From Lachnoclostridium sp. An131 (GTDB lineage Bacteria > Bacillota > Clostridia > Lachnospirales > Lachnospiraceae), in assembly GCF_002160825.1 (NCBI RefSeq), contig NZ_NFLI01000001.1, positions 283,806 through 347,805 of the forward strand: a DNA stretch of 64,000 bases. The letters are read 5' to 3'. Shown here piece after piece: positions 53,144-62,566 of the stretch. The notes beneath the pieces were generated by a model that saw only the letters and a list, made by a program, of their open reading frames with translations, did not search any database and was not told the origin of the DNA. A program made the position numbers and the translations under genes. The stretch's first letter is position 1. Each line of letters begins with the position of its first letter.

Positions 53144-56110
53144 ATGATGAATTACACAAGTTTAGTCACGAAAAAGAAACAATATAAGTACTCTGCTAAT
53201 ATTTGTTTTGATATGAAAGATGATGAGAAACTAGCCGAATTTATTCCAAATATAACTACAACAGAGATTTTACGAGAATATTTGTTAGGAATCATCAATA
53301 GAAATGCAGAGGTACATTCAAGAATATTATATGGTTCATATGGAACTGGAAAATCGCATTTATTAACAGTACTCAGTGATCTGTTAGGACATGTGAATAC
53401 TAATGGAAAAGGCATTGTTGAATTTTTAAATGCAATTGCAAAATATGACAAAGAGCTTGCGTCAGAGATAAAGAGATTTATAAGCGAAGAAAAACCTTAT
53501 TTGGTAGTTCCGATTTACGCCAATTTTGGCGATTTTGATAAATGTATTACATATTCACTTAAAAAGGAATTGGAAAGAAATCATATAGATATATGCTTTA
53601 AAAGTTATTTTGATGATGCTTTAAAATTGATAAATAAGTGGAGTCAAGGAGACGAGTCAAATAAAAGATTAAAAGAAATATATAAGTCTAATAAAATCAG
53701 TGAAGCAGATTTGCTAAATGGTTTGGAAAATTATGATTCTAAATCTGAAAAAGAGTTTAATATTGTTTTTAGAGCTATGACGTATGGTGCAGAATTTGTA
53801 AGTGAAGCGGGTAACATGATTGATAACATTACACTCACAAATTCAGTAATTACAGAGGATTACAGAGGAATTATATTTGTATTTGATGAGTTTGGCAGAT
53901 ATATAGAAGATACTGGAGAAAACATTAAAGTAAAAGATGTGCAAGATTTGGCGGAATTTTGCGATCACTCAGATTTTGATGATTATCTCATACTAGTATC
54001 TCATAAACAGCTGTCACTTTATACAGATAAAATGAAAAAATCCATTAGTGATGAATGGAAAAAAATAGAAGGAAGATTTAAGTCAACTTCTATCAATATT
54101 AAGTATGATCAATGTTTATCATTAATTCCACATATCATTCCAAAGACAAAGAAATGGAATGGATTTAAGCGCAAATATCAGGAACAACTGAATGAGCTTT
54201 ATACTCAGGCATATGACTTCAAAGGTTTTTTATTACCACCGGAGAACGAAGGAATAAATCCGTTTGAAGGAGGATATCCGCTACACCCAATTACATTATA
54301 TGCACTAGATAGGCTGTCTAAGCGCGTAGCCCAGAATGAAAGAACATTTTTTACTTACTTGGCAAGTGACGAAGAATATTCATTATTTTCGCAACTTGGA
54401 AAAATGGATTTAGAAGAGTTTCATTTTATTGGACTTGATGCAATATATGATTATTTTGAAGAAAATATATGTTCATATAGAGGTGGTGAAGCAAGGGAAA
54501 CATACAAGAAATACCAAGTGGCTATTAGTAAGCTTGGGAGCAATTCAGAGAAGAGTCTAGAAATCCGCGTGTTAAAAGCAATGGCAGTCATTTATATTAT
54601 AAATGATTCTGGAACGCTGGCACCAGATATGGAGACATTAGTAAATGTTATTGATGCGAATAAAGATTTGGTAAGAGATGCAATTACAGAGTTAGAAAAG
54701 AAAAAGATTATAAAATATATGCGTCAATATGGATATTATGATTTTTTAGACAGCAGTATTTATGATTTTGATTCGATGATTGACGAAAGGCTATCATTTA
54801 TAACAGATGAGACAGCAGTTTCTATTTTGAATGAAGAATTTTCGGATTTTGTAATATATCCATACGATTATAATTGGCACTATCATATGAACCGTGTTTT
54901 CTTGCCCATATTTGCGCTGAAGGCAGATCTTACCAAAAGAACATTAATGAGATTTCTTCCAAAGTATTATGATGGAATGATTGCTTTTGTACTTGATAAG
55001 AAGTTTGAAATTTCAGACTATCTGAATGAAAATAATTTGCCAGATAGAGCTATTTTAGTTATTAATCAAAATGAAGAGGAAATTCTTTATGAGGTTAAGC
55101 GGTATGTAGCTATTAAATATTATTATTCTATAAGAGATGAGTTAAAGAAAGATGATCCCACAGTAGAGAAAGAGCTAGAGTTATATCTTAACGAACAAAA
55201 GAGCGTTCTTCACGATATCATTGAAAACTGGAAAAATATTAAAATGAACAACATTGCAGTGGTATCAAATGGACAAGAGTATGTGACTCGAAGCGACAAA
55301 GATATATCTGAAATTGCTTCAACAATTATGATGAATAGTTTTTCGAGAACAATTATTGTTAATAATGATTTGATCAACAAGAATACAGTGACGGGAGCAA
55401 TTAGGCTGGCAAGATCAAAAGCTCTTTCATATATCATGAATAATAAAGAAAATATGTTAGAAGATTGCAGCCTATTATCTCCGGAACATTCGATTATCCG
55501 TTCTGTTTTGTCAAAAAATGGGCTTTTCGATGGTGAGGATAATGTAGGGGTTTTAAATACATTACCGAGTGGAGAAGTGGCAGGGCAGTATGTTTCTGAT
55601 GAGATAGGCAAATATATTAAAAAATGCATGAAAGGACAAACTAGTATTAAGGAAGTATACGATGTATTGAAAGGGACACCTTATGGTTTAAGAGATGGGT
55701 ATATTTCAGTAATCCTTGCGTATGAGCTGAGAAATTTTGAAAATATTTCCATTTATTTTCATGGTTCAGAGCATGATTATTGTGAAGAAGAGTTATTGAA
55801 AGCGTTGGAGAATCCGGAAGATTATAGTTTATATATTTGTAACTGGTCTAAAACCGAAACAGATTATATTGAAAGCTTGGAAAAGATATTTGCCCGTTAT
55901 GTAGACAAAAAGGCAAAGAACAGATTGAAAGAATTATATGAAGCAATGAATAAGCATTTTGTTGCTATTTCTAAGGCTGCCAGAACCACAAATAAGTATG
56001 TATCAGAGAAGATTGACGAAAAAAAGTGTAAGCATTGCAAGAAATGTATTGCCAAGTTTTATAATGGTTGCATTATTTGTGATAAAGTTGCAGGAAAGAA
56101 GGAATCATAA
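53144..56110 (+). CDS. BrxC-like large P-loop ATPase of a defence locus
   Basis: A 988-residue ATPase. Walker A GSYGTGKS is at residues 64-71 and Walker B IIFVFDEFGRYIED has Asp248-Glu249. The DEFGxxxE pattern is shared by BrxC/DUF499/DUF6079-type ATPases of BREX and related systems. The protein ends in a zinc-ribbon-like cluster, Cys962/Cys965/Cys968 and Cys976/Cys979. Such giant ATPases couple DNA binding or translocation to modification or restriction. The start abuts the DUF4007 stop, and the stop is immediately followed by a GTG reading into a cysteine desulfurase start. Intact by length and motifs. Confidence 0.7.
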   Translation: MMNYTSLVTKKKQYKYSANICFDMKDDEKLAEFIPNITTTEILREYLLGIINRNAEVHSRILYGSYGTGKSHLLTVLSDLLGHVNTNGKGIVEFLNAIAKYDKELASEIKRFISEEKPYLVVPIYANFGDFDKCITYSLKKELERNHIDICFKSYFDDALKLINKWSQGDESNKRLKEIYKSNKISEADLLNGLENYDSKSEKEFNIVFRAMTYGAEFVSEAGNMIDNITLTNSVITEDYRGIIFVFDEFGRYIEDTGENIKVKDVQDLAEFCDHSDFDDYLILVSHKQLSLYTDKMKKSISDEWKKIEGRFKSTSINIKYDQCLSLIPHIIPKTKKWNGFKRKYQEQLNELYTQAYDFKGFLLPPENEGINPFEGGYPLHPITLYALDRLSKRVAQNERTFFTYLASDEEYSLFSQLGKMDLEEFHFIGLDAIYDYFEENICSYRGGEARETYKKYQVAISKLGSNSEKSLEIRVLKAMAVIYIINDSGTLAPDMETLVNVIDANKDLVRDAITELEKKKIIKYMRQYGYYDFLDSSIYDFDSMIDERLSFITDETAVSILNEEFSDFVIYPYDYNWHYHMNRVFLPIFALKADLTKRTLMRFLPKYYDGMIAFVLDKKFEISDYLNENNLPDRAILVINQNEEEILYEVKRYVAIKYYYSIRDELKKDDPTVEKELELYLNEQKSVLHDIIENWKNIKMNNIAVVSNGQEYVTRSDKDISEIASTIMMNSFSRTIIVNNDLINKNTVTGAIRLARSKALSYIMNNKENMLEDCSLLSPEHSIIRSVLSKNGLFDGEDNVGVLNTLPSGEVAGQYVSDEIGKYIKKCMKGQTSIKEVYDVLKGTPYGLRDGYISVILAYELRNFENISIYFHGSEHDYCEEELLKALENPEDYSLYICNWSKTETDYIESLEKIFARYVDKKAKNRLKELYEAMNKHFVAISKAARTTNKYVSEKIDEKKCKHCKKCIAKFYNGCIICDKVAGKKES

Positions 56111-56161
56111 GTGGTTTATTTAGATAATGCCGCAACAACTAAATATAAAGGCAATTTTTGA
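56111..56161 (+). pseudogene. Remnant of a cysteine desulfurase (DndA/IscS-like) gene start
   Basis: Directly after the ATPase stop, a GTG with AGAAGGAA as ribosome site begins a frame reading VVYLDNAATTKY, after which it diverges and stops within 17 codons. YLDNAATTK is the invariant N-terminus of NifS/IscS/DndA cysteine desulfurases. DndA-type enzymes supply sulfur for DNA phosphorothioation. The rest of the gene is gone; the sequence passes, in another frame, into the middle of a DUF262 protein. The junction lies at about 56140-56155. Confidence 0.7.
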
Positions 56162-57830
56162 CACATTAACGTTAGATAGAGATAAATTATCTGGCATAGA
56201 TCCGTACAGTGATGATGAAGATGAGGATAAGTATGGTAAAAGTGAATTAAAATCATTTTTGTTCTATAAAATAAATGCTGCGGATCCTTTTAAAAAATCA
56301 TATGTAAAAATACAGCATTCTAAAGTAGATCGAAATGCCTACGAGACAATCATTAGAGAAAATTTTATAGAAAAGAATATGGTTTATTGTGATAAGCTGG
56401 ATGCTATAGATATGAACGACGATCGAACTAGCTTGATTTTAAAATGTTATAAATATTTTAGAGAACGTTTATTGCAGATGAAAATCGAAGATATTATTGC
56501 ACTGCATAATTCTATGTATAACGATGGAAAGAAGATGATAGTTCTTATTACCATGGATTTAGATGATGACAATGAGCAATCTATCTTTGACACAATAAAT
56601 CGTGCAGGTGTTCATTTAAGCGTATCAGATATTATAAAGAATGATCTTTTCAAAAAGTACATGGATTTATGTCAGGGAAACGAAGAAGAAGAAAAAAGGG
56701 TAATACAAATATATGAAGAAAAATGGGAAAAATTGTTTTATATTTATCCCGATGGGCAAAGACATATTTGGGATGATGTAAGAGTGTTTGGTAATCAACA
56801 AAGGACTAATCTTGATTTTTTATTGTATTGTGTTGCGTTTGTAAGATGGGGAAAGAAGGAGGATATTTTTTCTGATCTAGCGAAGGTGTATAAAGAAGAA
56901 ACGAAAAAAATGAATAAAGAAGAATTGCTTTTGCTCATAGAACAAATTCATTCATATGCAATTATTTTTCGGGATAAAATTGTTAATTTACAAGATAAAT
57001 ACAAACAAGAAGATGATGCAATGACTTTTTCATATAATGTTTATGTAAATCGTCTTTTGTTAATATTAGAGGTATGTGGAGTGCAAATGTTTTATCCATA
57101 TGTGTTAAAAATATTATCTGAAAAAGATAAGCTTGGGGAGGCAAAGGTAAAGAAAGAATTTCATATTCTAGAATCATTTATTATTAGAAGACGTCTTTCT
57201 TCTAAAGGGGTATCAGATTATGCTACAAAGTGCGACTATCTTATTAAATGTGGGTCGGATGAAATACAAAGAGAACTTAAAGAAAAAGATTCTCAAATTG
57301 GAAATGGGAATTTGAGGGGGTATTTGCAATCCATCAAACCAGAAAATGCCAAGTTATTATTATTTATCATAGAACTTTATAAAAGGCGGGATGAGAAATA
57401 TGATATAAGTTCACTAGCATATAGATATACTTTGGAACACATTATGCCCAAAAGTTGGCAAAAACATTGGCTTAGTGTTCCATTACGCAAATCAGATGGT
57501 ACGGAGTATATTGCTGATGACGGAACAAAAATTGATTTGACAACTGATGACGGACAGAAAATTAGAAAACAGCATATAGAATCTCTCGGTAATATGACAC
57601 TTTTATCACAAAATTTAAATGCTTCTGTAAAAAACAATACTTATGAGAAAAAAATTGAAGGGGAAGGCGATAAAAAGCCAGGTTATAGAAAGTATACATC
57701 ATTACTTATTACAAAAAAGTTAGTAGATAACTATGACCAGGGGAAGACTGAGTGGAATGAAAGTGAGATTGATAAAAGAACGTCAGAGTTGTGTGGACTC
57801 ATTTCAAAAATCTGGCCAGATAAGTTTTAG
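56127..57830 (+). pseudogene. DUF262-DUF1524 (GmrSD/SspE-like) nuclease lacking its N-terminus
   Basis: A 567-codon frame. Residues up to about 190 match the rear half of a DUF262 domain (KVDRNAYETIIREN, then DLDDDNEQSIFDTINRAGVHLS). The C-terminal DUF1524 nuclease has LEHIMPKSW (His438) and LGNMTLLSQNLNASVKN, an intact HNH pattern. The front half of DUF262, with the DGQQR motif used for nucleotide hydrolysis and for sensing phosphorothioate or modified bases, is missing. The ATG at 56127 has no ribosome site and lies in the desulfurase remnant, so translation is doubtful. Related proteins are GmrSD and SspE. It is the downstream half of an internal deletion. Confidence 0.7.
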
Positions 57831-57847
57831 TTAACAAAGGAGCACCC

Positions 57848-60445
57848 ATGGATCACCTCCGCTGCGTCATCGAACGCATCACCTACCAAAATCCACAAAA
57901 CGGTTACACCGTCCTCAAAGCCGCCGCCAAAGGCTATACCGACCTGGTCACTGTCGTCGGAACCATGCCCGACACCCACGTGGGCTCTGTCCTTTCGCTG
58001 GAAGGCTTCTGGAAAGTAGACGCAAAATATGGCCGCCAGTTCTCGGTAGAGAAGTTTGAGGAAACCCTTCCGGCCACCGTCTACGGCATCGAGAAATACC
58101 TGGGTTCCGGACTGGTGAAGGGCGTGGGACCCAAGTTTGCAAAGCGCATTGTTCAGAAATTCGGCAAGGACACGCTGGACGTGATAGAGGAGCATCCGGA
58201 TTCTCTGCTGGAGGTGGAGGGAATCGGGAAGATCCGGGTGGAGCGCATCAAGAAGAGCTGGCAGGAGCAGAAGGAAGTTAAAAATATCATGCTCTTCCTC
58301 CAGAGCCATGAGGTCAGCACCGCCCATGCCACAAGGATTTTCAAGACCTACGGCAGCGACAGCATCAGCATTGTCCAGGATAATCCCTACCGGCTGGCGG
58401 ATGATATCTGGGGTATCGGCTTCAAGACAGCCGACCAGATTGCGGAAAAGCTGGGAATCGGGAAAGAGAAATTTGTCCGGCTGCGGAGCGGAATTCTTTA
58501 CACTTTAAACAAGCTCTCCGAGGAGGGACACTGCTACGCGGTCCGGGAACAGCTGATTGGCAAAGCGGAGGAGCTTCTGGAGGTAGAAGCGCCGGAACTG
58601 GAAATGACGCTGGATGAGATGCTGCGGACCAAAGATGTGATTCAGGATGAAGAGGCCATTTATCTGCCGCCCTTCTATTTTTCTGAGACAGGCTGCGCCA
58701 GAAGGCTGGTCCGCCTGCTCCTGGCAGAGCGCGGGATTCGGCTGGATGCCGATAAGATCCTGGAGCAGATTGGGGAGCGCTCCCGGATTTCCTATGACGA
58801 GATACAGCTGGAGGCGATTCGGACAGCCGTTTCCTCAAAAGTCATGGTGCTGACCGGAGGGCCGGGAACAGGAAAGACCACCACGGTGAAAGGCATCATT
58901 TCCGCCTATCAGATGGCGGGCTGCCGGGTTCTGTTGGCGGCGCCCACCGGACGGGCGGCGAAACGGATGTCCGAGGCCGCAGGCATGGAAGCAAAGACCA
59001 TTCACCGGCTTCTGGAATACAAGCCCCCGGAAGGGTATCAGAAAAACGAGGAACATCCCTTGGAAGGCGACGTGCTGATTCTGGATGAGTGCTCCATGGT
59101 AGATGTGATGCTCATGTACAATCTTCTGAAAGCCCTTCCTGACCAGATGACACTGATTCTGGTGGGAGATACGGACCAGCTGCCAAGCGTGGGAGCGGGA
59201 AATGCGCTGAAGGATATCATAGCCTCCGGGCGGATTCCGGTGGTGAGGCTGACGCGGATCTTCCGTCAGGCCCAGGGAAGCAGGATTATCATGAACGCCC
59301 GCCGGATTAACCGGGGAGAAGCCATAGATATGCGGGGAGGAAAGGACGCGGACTTCTTTTTCGCGTCCAAAGATACCAATGAGGAAGTGGTGGAGACGCT
59401 GGTGCGCTATTGCACAAAGAATCTTCCTCAGTATTATCATGTGGACGCTCTGCAGGACATCCAGGTGCTGACGCCGATGCAGAGAGGTATCTGCGGGGCG
59501 GCGAATCTGAACCAGGTGCTGCAGGAAGCCATGAATCCTTCGAATGTGTTTCTGCGGCGGGGCGGGACCCAGTACCGTCTCCGGGACAAGGTCATGCAGA
59601 TACGCAACGATTACGACAAGGAAGTGTTTAACGGAGATATCGGCGTTGTTTCAAAGGTAGACATGGAAGAGCGGGAGCTGACTGTGGATTTCGATGGGAG
59701 GGCAGTCGTCTATGATGTCAGCGAGCTGGACGAGTTGACGCTGGCTTATGCCACGACCATACATAAGGCCCAGGGAAGCGAGTATCCCATCGTGGTCATG
59801 CCCTTTACCATGAGCCATTTTGTCATGCTTCAGAGAAATCTTCTCTACACCGGCGTGACCCGGGCAAAGAAGATTCTGGTACTGATTGGTGAGAAACGGG
59901 CCGTATATTACGCCATCAAAAACGTGACTACAGATTCCCGGAACACGAAGCTGGCCAGACGCCTTCAGGAGGAAAATACGGAAGAAGAGGCAGAAAAGCA
60001 TTCTTCCGAAGAAAGCATTTCCCGTAAAAAACCGAAGCTGATCGTTTATAAAAACAGCCTGCAGCCCATGCGGACAGAAGAAGAGCCGGGAGCGTACAGC
60101 GGCGATCTGTTTGCGCGCCTTGCTCAGTCAAAGTTTCGGAGCAGTTTTCATCTGAAAGCCAACGATAAAGCCTATGTGAGAGAAAAGGGCATGGACACGA
60201 TCCGCAGCCATGCCTGTGATTTTATCCGGACACGTCTCGCTCTGGCTGAGCCTGCAAATGACGGAAAGCAGACGCCCATGCGGGGCCATCCGGTCTTTGT
60301 GGCCCAGCATGCCACAGGAATCTGCTGCAGGAGCTGCCTGGAGAAATGGCACAGAATCCCGAAAGGCCGGGAGCTTACGGAGGGTGAGCAGACGTATCTG
60401 GTGGATGAAGTCATCATGAAATGGATCAAGCGGGAAATGGGATAA
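57848..60445 (+). CDS. recD2: RecD2-type helicase with C-terminal DUF4186 domain
   Basis: An 865-residue SF1B 5'-3' helicase. N-terminal OB/HhH region with GVGPKFAKRIVQKFG; Walker A GGPGTGKTTT (residues 337-346); Walker B LILDECSMVD; motif III GDTDQLPSVG; motif V/VI HKAQGSEYP and LLYTGVTRAK. After about residue 735, beyond the normal RecD2 end, follows a domain of 110 residues (755-865) that matches DUF4186: FARLAQSKFRSSFHL, GKQTPMRGHPVFVAQHATG, CCRSCLEKWH. This fusion is unusual. AAAGGAG precedes the ATG by 6 bases. The first 50 codons are unusually rich in C-ending codons. Role: DNA repair helicase; the tail's role is unknown. Confidence 0.9.
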   Translation: MDHLRCVIERITYQNPQNGYTVLKAAAKGYTDLVTVVGTMPDTHVGSVLSLEGFWKVDAKYGRQFSVEKFEETLPATVYGIEKYLGSGLVKGVGPKFAKRIVQKFGKDTLDVIEEHPDSLLEVEGIGKIRVERIKKSWQEQKEVKNIMLFLQSHEVSTAHATRIFKTYGSDSISIVQDNPYRLADDIWGIGFKTADQIAEKLGIGKEKFVRLRSGILYTLNKLSEEGHCYAVREQLIGKAEELLEVEAPELEMTLDEMLRTKDVIQDEEAIYLPPFYFSETGCARRLVRLLLAERGIRLDADKILEQIGERSRISYDEIQLEAIRTAVSSKVMVLTGGPGTGKTTTVKGIISAYQMAGCRVLLAAPTGRAAKRMSEAAGMEAKTIHRLLEYKPPEGYQKNEEHPLEGDVLILDECSMVDVMLMYNLLKALPDQMTLILVGDTDQLPSVGAGNALKDIIASGRIPVVRLTRIFRQAQGSRIIMNARRINRGEAIDMRGGKDADFFFASKDTNEEVVETLVRYCTKNLPQYYHVDALQDIQVLTPMQRGICGAANLNQVLQEAMNPSNVFLRRGGTQYRLRDKVMQIRNDYDKEVFNGDIGVVSKVDMEERELTVDFDGRAVVYDVSELDELTLAYATTIHKAQGSEYPIVVMPFTMSHFVMLQRNLLYTGVTRAKKILVLIGEKRAVYYAIKNVTTDSRNTKLARRLQEENTEEEAEKHSSEESISRKKPKLIVYKNSLQPMRTEEEPGAYSGDLFARLAQSKFRSSFHLKANDKAYVREKGMDTIRSHACDFIRTRLALAEPANDGKQTPMRGHPVFVAQHATGICCRSCLEKWHRIPKGRELTEGEQTYLVDEVIMKWIKREMG

Positions 60446-60465
60446 GACAAAGGAAGGTATAGACA

Positions 60466-60951
60466 ATGAGACTGTTTATTGCGATTCCCCTTTCGGCGGA
60501 AATGCAGAAGGCGCTGGTCGCCTGCATGCACGATTTGAAAAAGCAGGGAGTGGAGGGAAACTATGTTCCGGCGGCGAATCTGCATATGACTCTGGCATTC
60601 ATCGGGGAATATGATGATCCGAAGAAAATCAAACAGGTGCTGGAACGGGTTCCGTGTCCTAAGTTCCGGCTGGCTCTTTCTGAAAAAGGAAATTTTGGAA
60701 ATATCCTCTGGGCCGGTGTCAAGGGGAACCAGAAGCTAAACGCCTATGTGAAAGAGCTGCGGGCAGCCTTGAAAGAAGAAGGGATTCCCTTTGAAAATGA
60801 CAAATTTGTTCCCCATATTACATTGATTCGGAAGGTTTCCGCAAAGAAGCCTTATCAGGTTCATCTTCCGAAGGCAGACATGATGGTTACAAAGGCTTCC
60901 CTTATGAGGTCGGAATTCCGCAGCGGGAAAACCATTTATCAGGAGCTGTAG
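60466..60951 (+). CDS. thpR: RNA 2',3'-cyclic phosphodiesterase (LigT/ThpR family)
   Basis: A 161-residue 2H phosphoesterase. The two catalytic HxT motifs are HMTL (His40) and HITL (His117). It opens 2',3'-cyclic phosphates on RNA ends. The N-terminus MRLFIAIPLS is typical. It lies 20 bases after recD2 and 3 bases before the next methyltransferase gene, in a compact operon. Confidence 0.9.
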   Translation: MRLFIAIPLSAEMQKALVACMHDLKKQGVEGNYVPAANLHMTLAFIGEYDDPKKIKQVLERVPCPKFRLALSEKGNFGNILWAGVKGNQKLNAYVKELRAALKEEGIPFENDKFVPHITLIRKVSAKKPYQVHLPKADMMVTKASLMRSEFRSGKTIYQEL

Positions 60952-60954
60952 GAT

Positions 60955-61554
60955 ATGCAGACGACAGAAGAGAAATACGACAGGCTTCTTCATATCAAAA
61001 CCACAGGCCGTGATGATTCCCATTCCGATCAGTACCGTTTTCCCTATGAGCCCACGCCGTATCCTGTGCTGGAGCGTTTGGCAAATGCGGGCTATATCCG
61101 GAAAGGCAACACCCTTCTGGATTACGGCTGCGGCAAGGGGCGGGTGGACTTTTTTCTGGCCTGGCAGACCAGGTGCCGTACTATCGGAGTCGAGTACGAC
61201 GAACGGATTTTTGAAAAAGCAGAAGAAAATCAGAAAAGCGCTGTTTCGGCAGCCCGGACAGCCTTTCAGCTGGCCAATGCGGAAGCCTTTCCGGTGCCGG
61301 AGCATGTGGACCGGATCTATTTTTTCAATCCCTTTTCTGTGGAGATTCTTCAGAAGGCTCTTGCCCGGATTCAGGAATCCTGGTATGAGGCGCCCAGAGA
61401 GCTTTTGATGTTCTTTTATTATCCTTCAGATGAATATATATCCTATCTGATGACGGTGGATGAGCTGGCATTTCTGGATGAGATTGACTGTGGAGATTTG
61501 TTCCCGGGGGAGGACTCCAGGGAAAGAATTGTGATTTTTGAATTGCCGGGATAA
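60955..61554 (+). CDS. SAM-dependent methyltransferase
   Basis: A 199-residue class I methyltransferase. Motif I LLDYGCGKGRVD (about 53-64) and YDERIFEKAEEN follow the Rossmann pattern. FFNPFSVEIL (near 123-132), an N/D-P-F motif, resembles RNA or protein N-methyltransferases. The ATG is 3 bases after the thpR stop, with AGGAGCTGTAGGA as ribosome site. The target is unknown; the neighbouring RNA phosphodiesterase may point to RNA. Confidence 0.7.
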   Translation: MQTTEEKYDRLLHIKTTGRDDSHSDQYRFPYEPTPYPVLERLANAGYIRKGNTLLDYGCGKGRVDFFLAWQTRCRTIGVEYDERIFEKAEENQKSAVSAARTAFQLANAEAFPVPEHVDRIYFFNPFSVEILQKALARIQESWYEAPRELLMFFYYPSDEYISYLMTVDELAFLDEIDCGDLFPGEDSRERIVIFELPG

Positions 61555-61696
61555 CAGGCGGAAAATGAAAACATGACGCTGAAAGCATTGCGATTATGCG
61601 GACGGCAGGATATACTGGTGTTTGAAATAAAAAGCATATTGATGTAATATGGTACAGAATAGAAAATATGTGGAAGAAAAACGGAGGACTTCAGGA

Positions 61697-62560
61697 ATGA
61701 AAATAGCAGTAACCTATGATGACGGAAATATTTTTCAGCACTTTGGAAAAACAGAATTTTTCAAGGTATATGAGGTGGAGGGTGGAAAGGTAGTCTCCAG
61801 CGAGGTGATTGGCTCGAATGGCGTCGGCCATGGAGCGCTGGCAGGACTTCTGGCAGACAGGTCCGTGGATGTACTCATCTGCGGCGGCATCGGCGGCGGA
61901 GCCCAGGCTGCTCTTGAGCAGGCTGGCGTGGAGCTGTGCGCCGGAGCCGAAGGAGACGCAGATCAGGCGGTGGAAGCTTATCTGAGAGGGGAGCTGGTTT
62001 CTTCTGGAGCCAACTGTGACCATCATCATCACGAGGAAGGACATAGCTGCGGCGGACACGAGGAGGGACACTCCTGCGGCGGAGGCTGCGGCGACAGCTG
62101 CGGAGGCGGCTGTGGGGCACGGCCGGCGCTGACTGGGCGCAACGTAGGAAAGACCTGCCGGACGCATTACAGGGGCACGTTTAACGATGGAACGCAGTTT
62201 GACTCTTCCTATGACCGCGGGGAACCGCTGGAGTTCATCTGCGGTGCAGGCCAGATGATCCGGGGCTTTGATGCGGCTGTGGCGGATATGGAGGTCGGAC
62301 AGGTGGTAGATGTCCATCTGATGCCGGAGGAGGCTTACGGCATGCCGGATCCGAATGCCATTTTCACATTGGAGATTGCGCAGCTTCCGGGCTCTGAGGA
62401 GCTGGAAGCAGGGCAGCAGGTATATCTGTCCAACCAGTATGGACAGCCTTTCCCGGTGAAGGTAGCAGCGAAGGATGAGACTACGATTACCTTTGACGCG
62501 AATCATGAGATGGCAGGCAAGGAGCTGAACTTCCGCATTGAGCTGGTTGAGGTGAAATAG
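61697..62560 (+). CDS. Fusion of a NifX/NifB-type domain, His/Cys-rich linker and SlyD-like FKBP isomerase
   Basis: A 287-residue protein. Residues 1-105 are a dinitrogenase iron-molybdenum cofactor binding-type domain (PF02579): MKIAVTYDDGNIFQHFGKTEFF and DVLICGGIGGGAQAAL. A metal-binding linker follows (about 105-148) with HHHH (109-112), GHSCGGH repeats and paired Cys-Gly groups. Residues about 149-287 are an FKBP peptidyl-prolyl isomerase with the inserted flap of SlyD: HYRGTFNDGTQFDSSYDRGEPLEF, EEAYGMPDPNAI. SlyD is a nickel chaperone, so a metal-handling role is likely. The start at 61697 is preferred over an upstream ATG at 61649, as GGAGG and AGGA sit directly before it. Confidence 0.8.
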   Translation: MKIAVTYDDGNIFQHFGKTEFFKVYEVEGGKVVSSEVIGSNGVGHGALAGLLADRSVDVLICGGIGGGAQAALEQAGVELCAGAEGDADQAVEAYLRGELVSSGANCDHHHHEEGHSCGGHEEGHSCGGGCGDSCGGGCGARPALTGRNVGKTCRTHYRGTFNDGTQFDSSYDRGEPLEFICGAGQMIRGFDAAVADMEVGQVVDVHLMPEEAYGMPDPNAIFTLEIAQLPGSEELEAGQQVYLSNQYGQPFPVKVAAKDETTITFDANHEMAGKELNFRIELVEVK

Positions 62561-62566
62561 GGCGGT

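Noticed and set aside
51731..57840. Prophage or integrative element
   Set aside because: No integrase, transposase, structural phage gene or flanking direct repeat was seen. Only defence-type genes are present, and host genes resume immediately.
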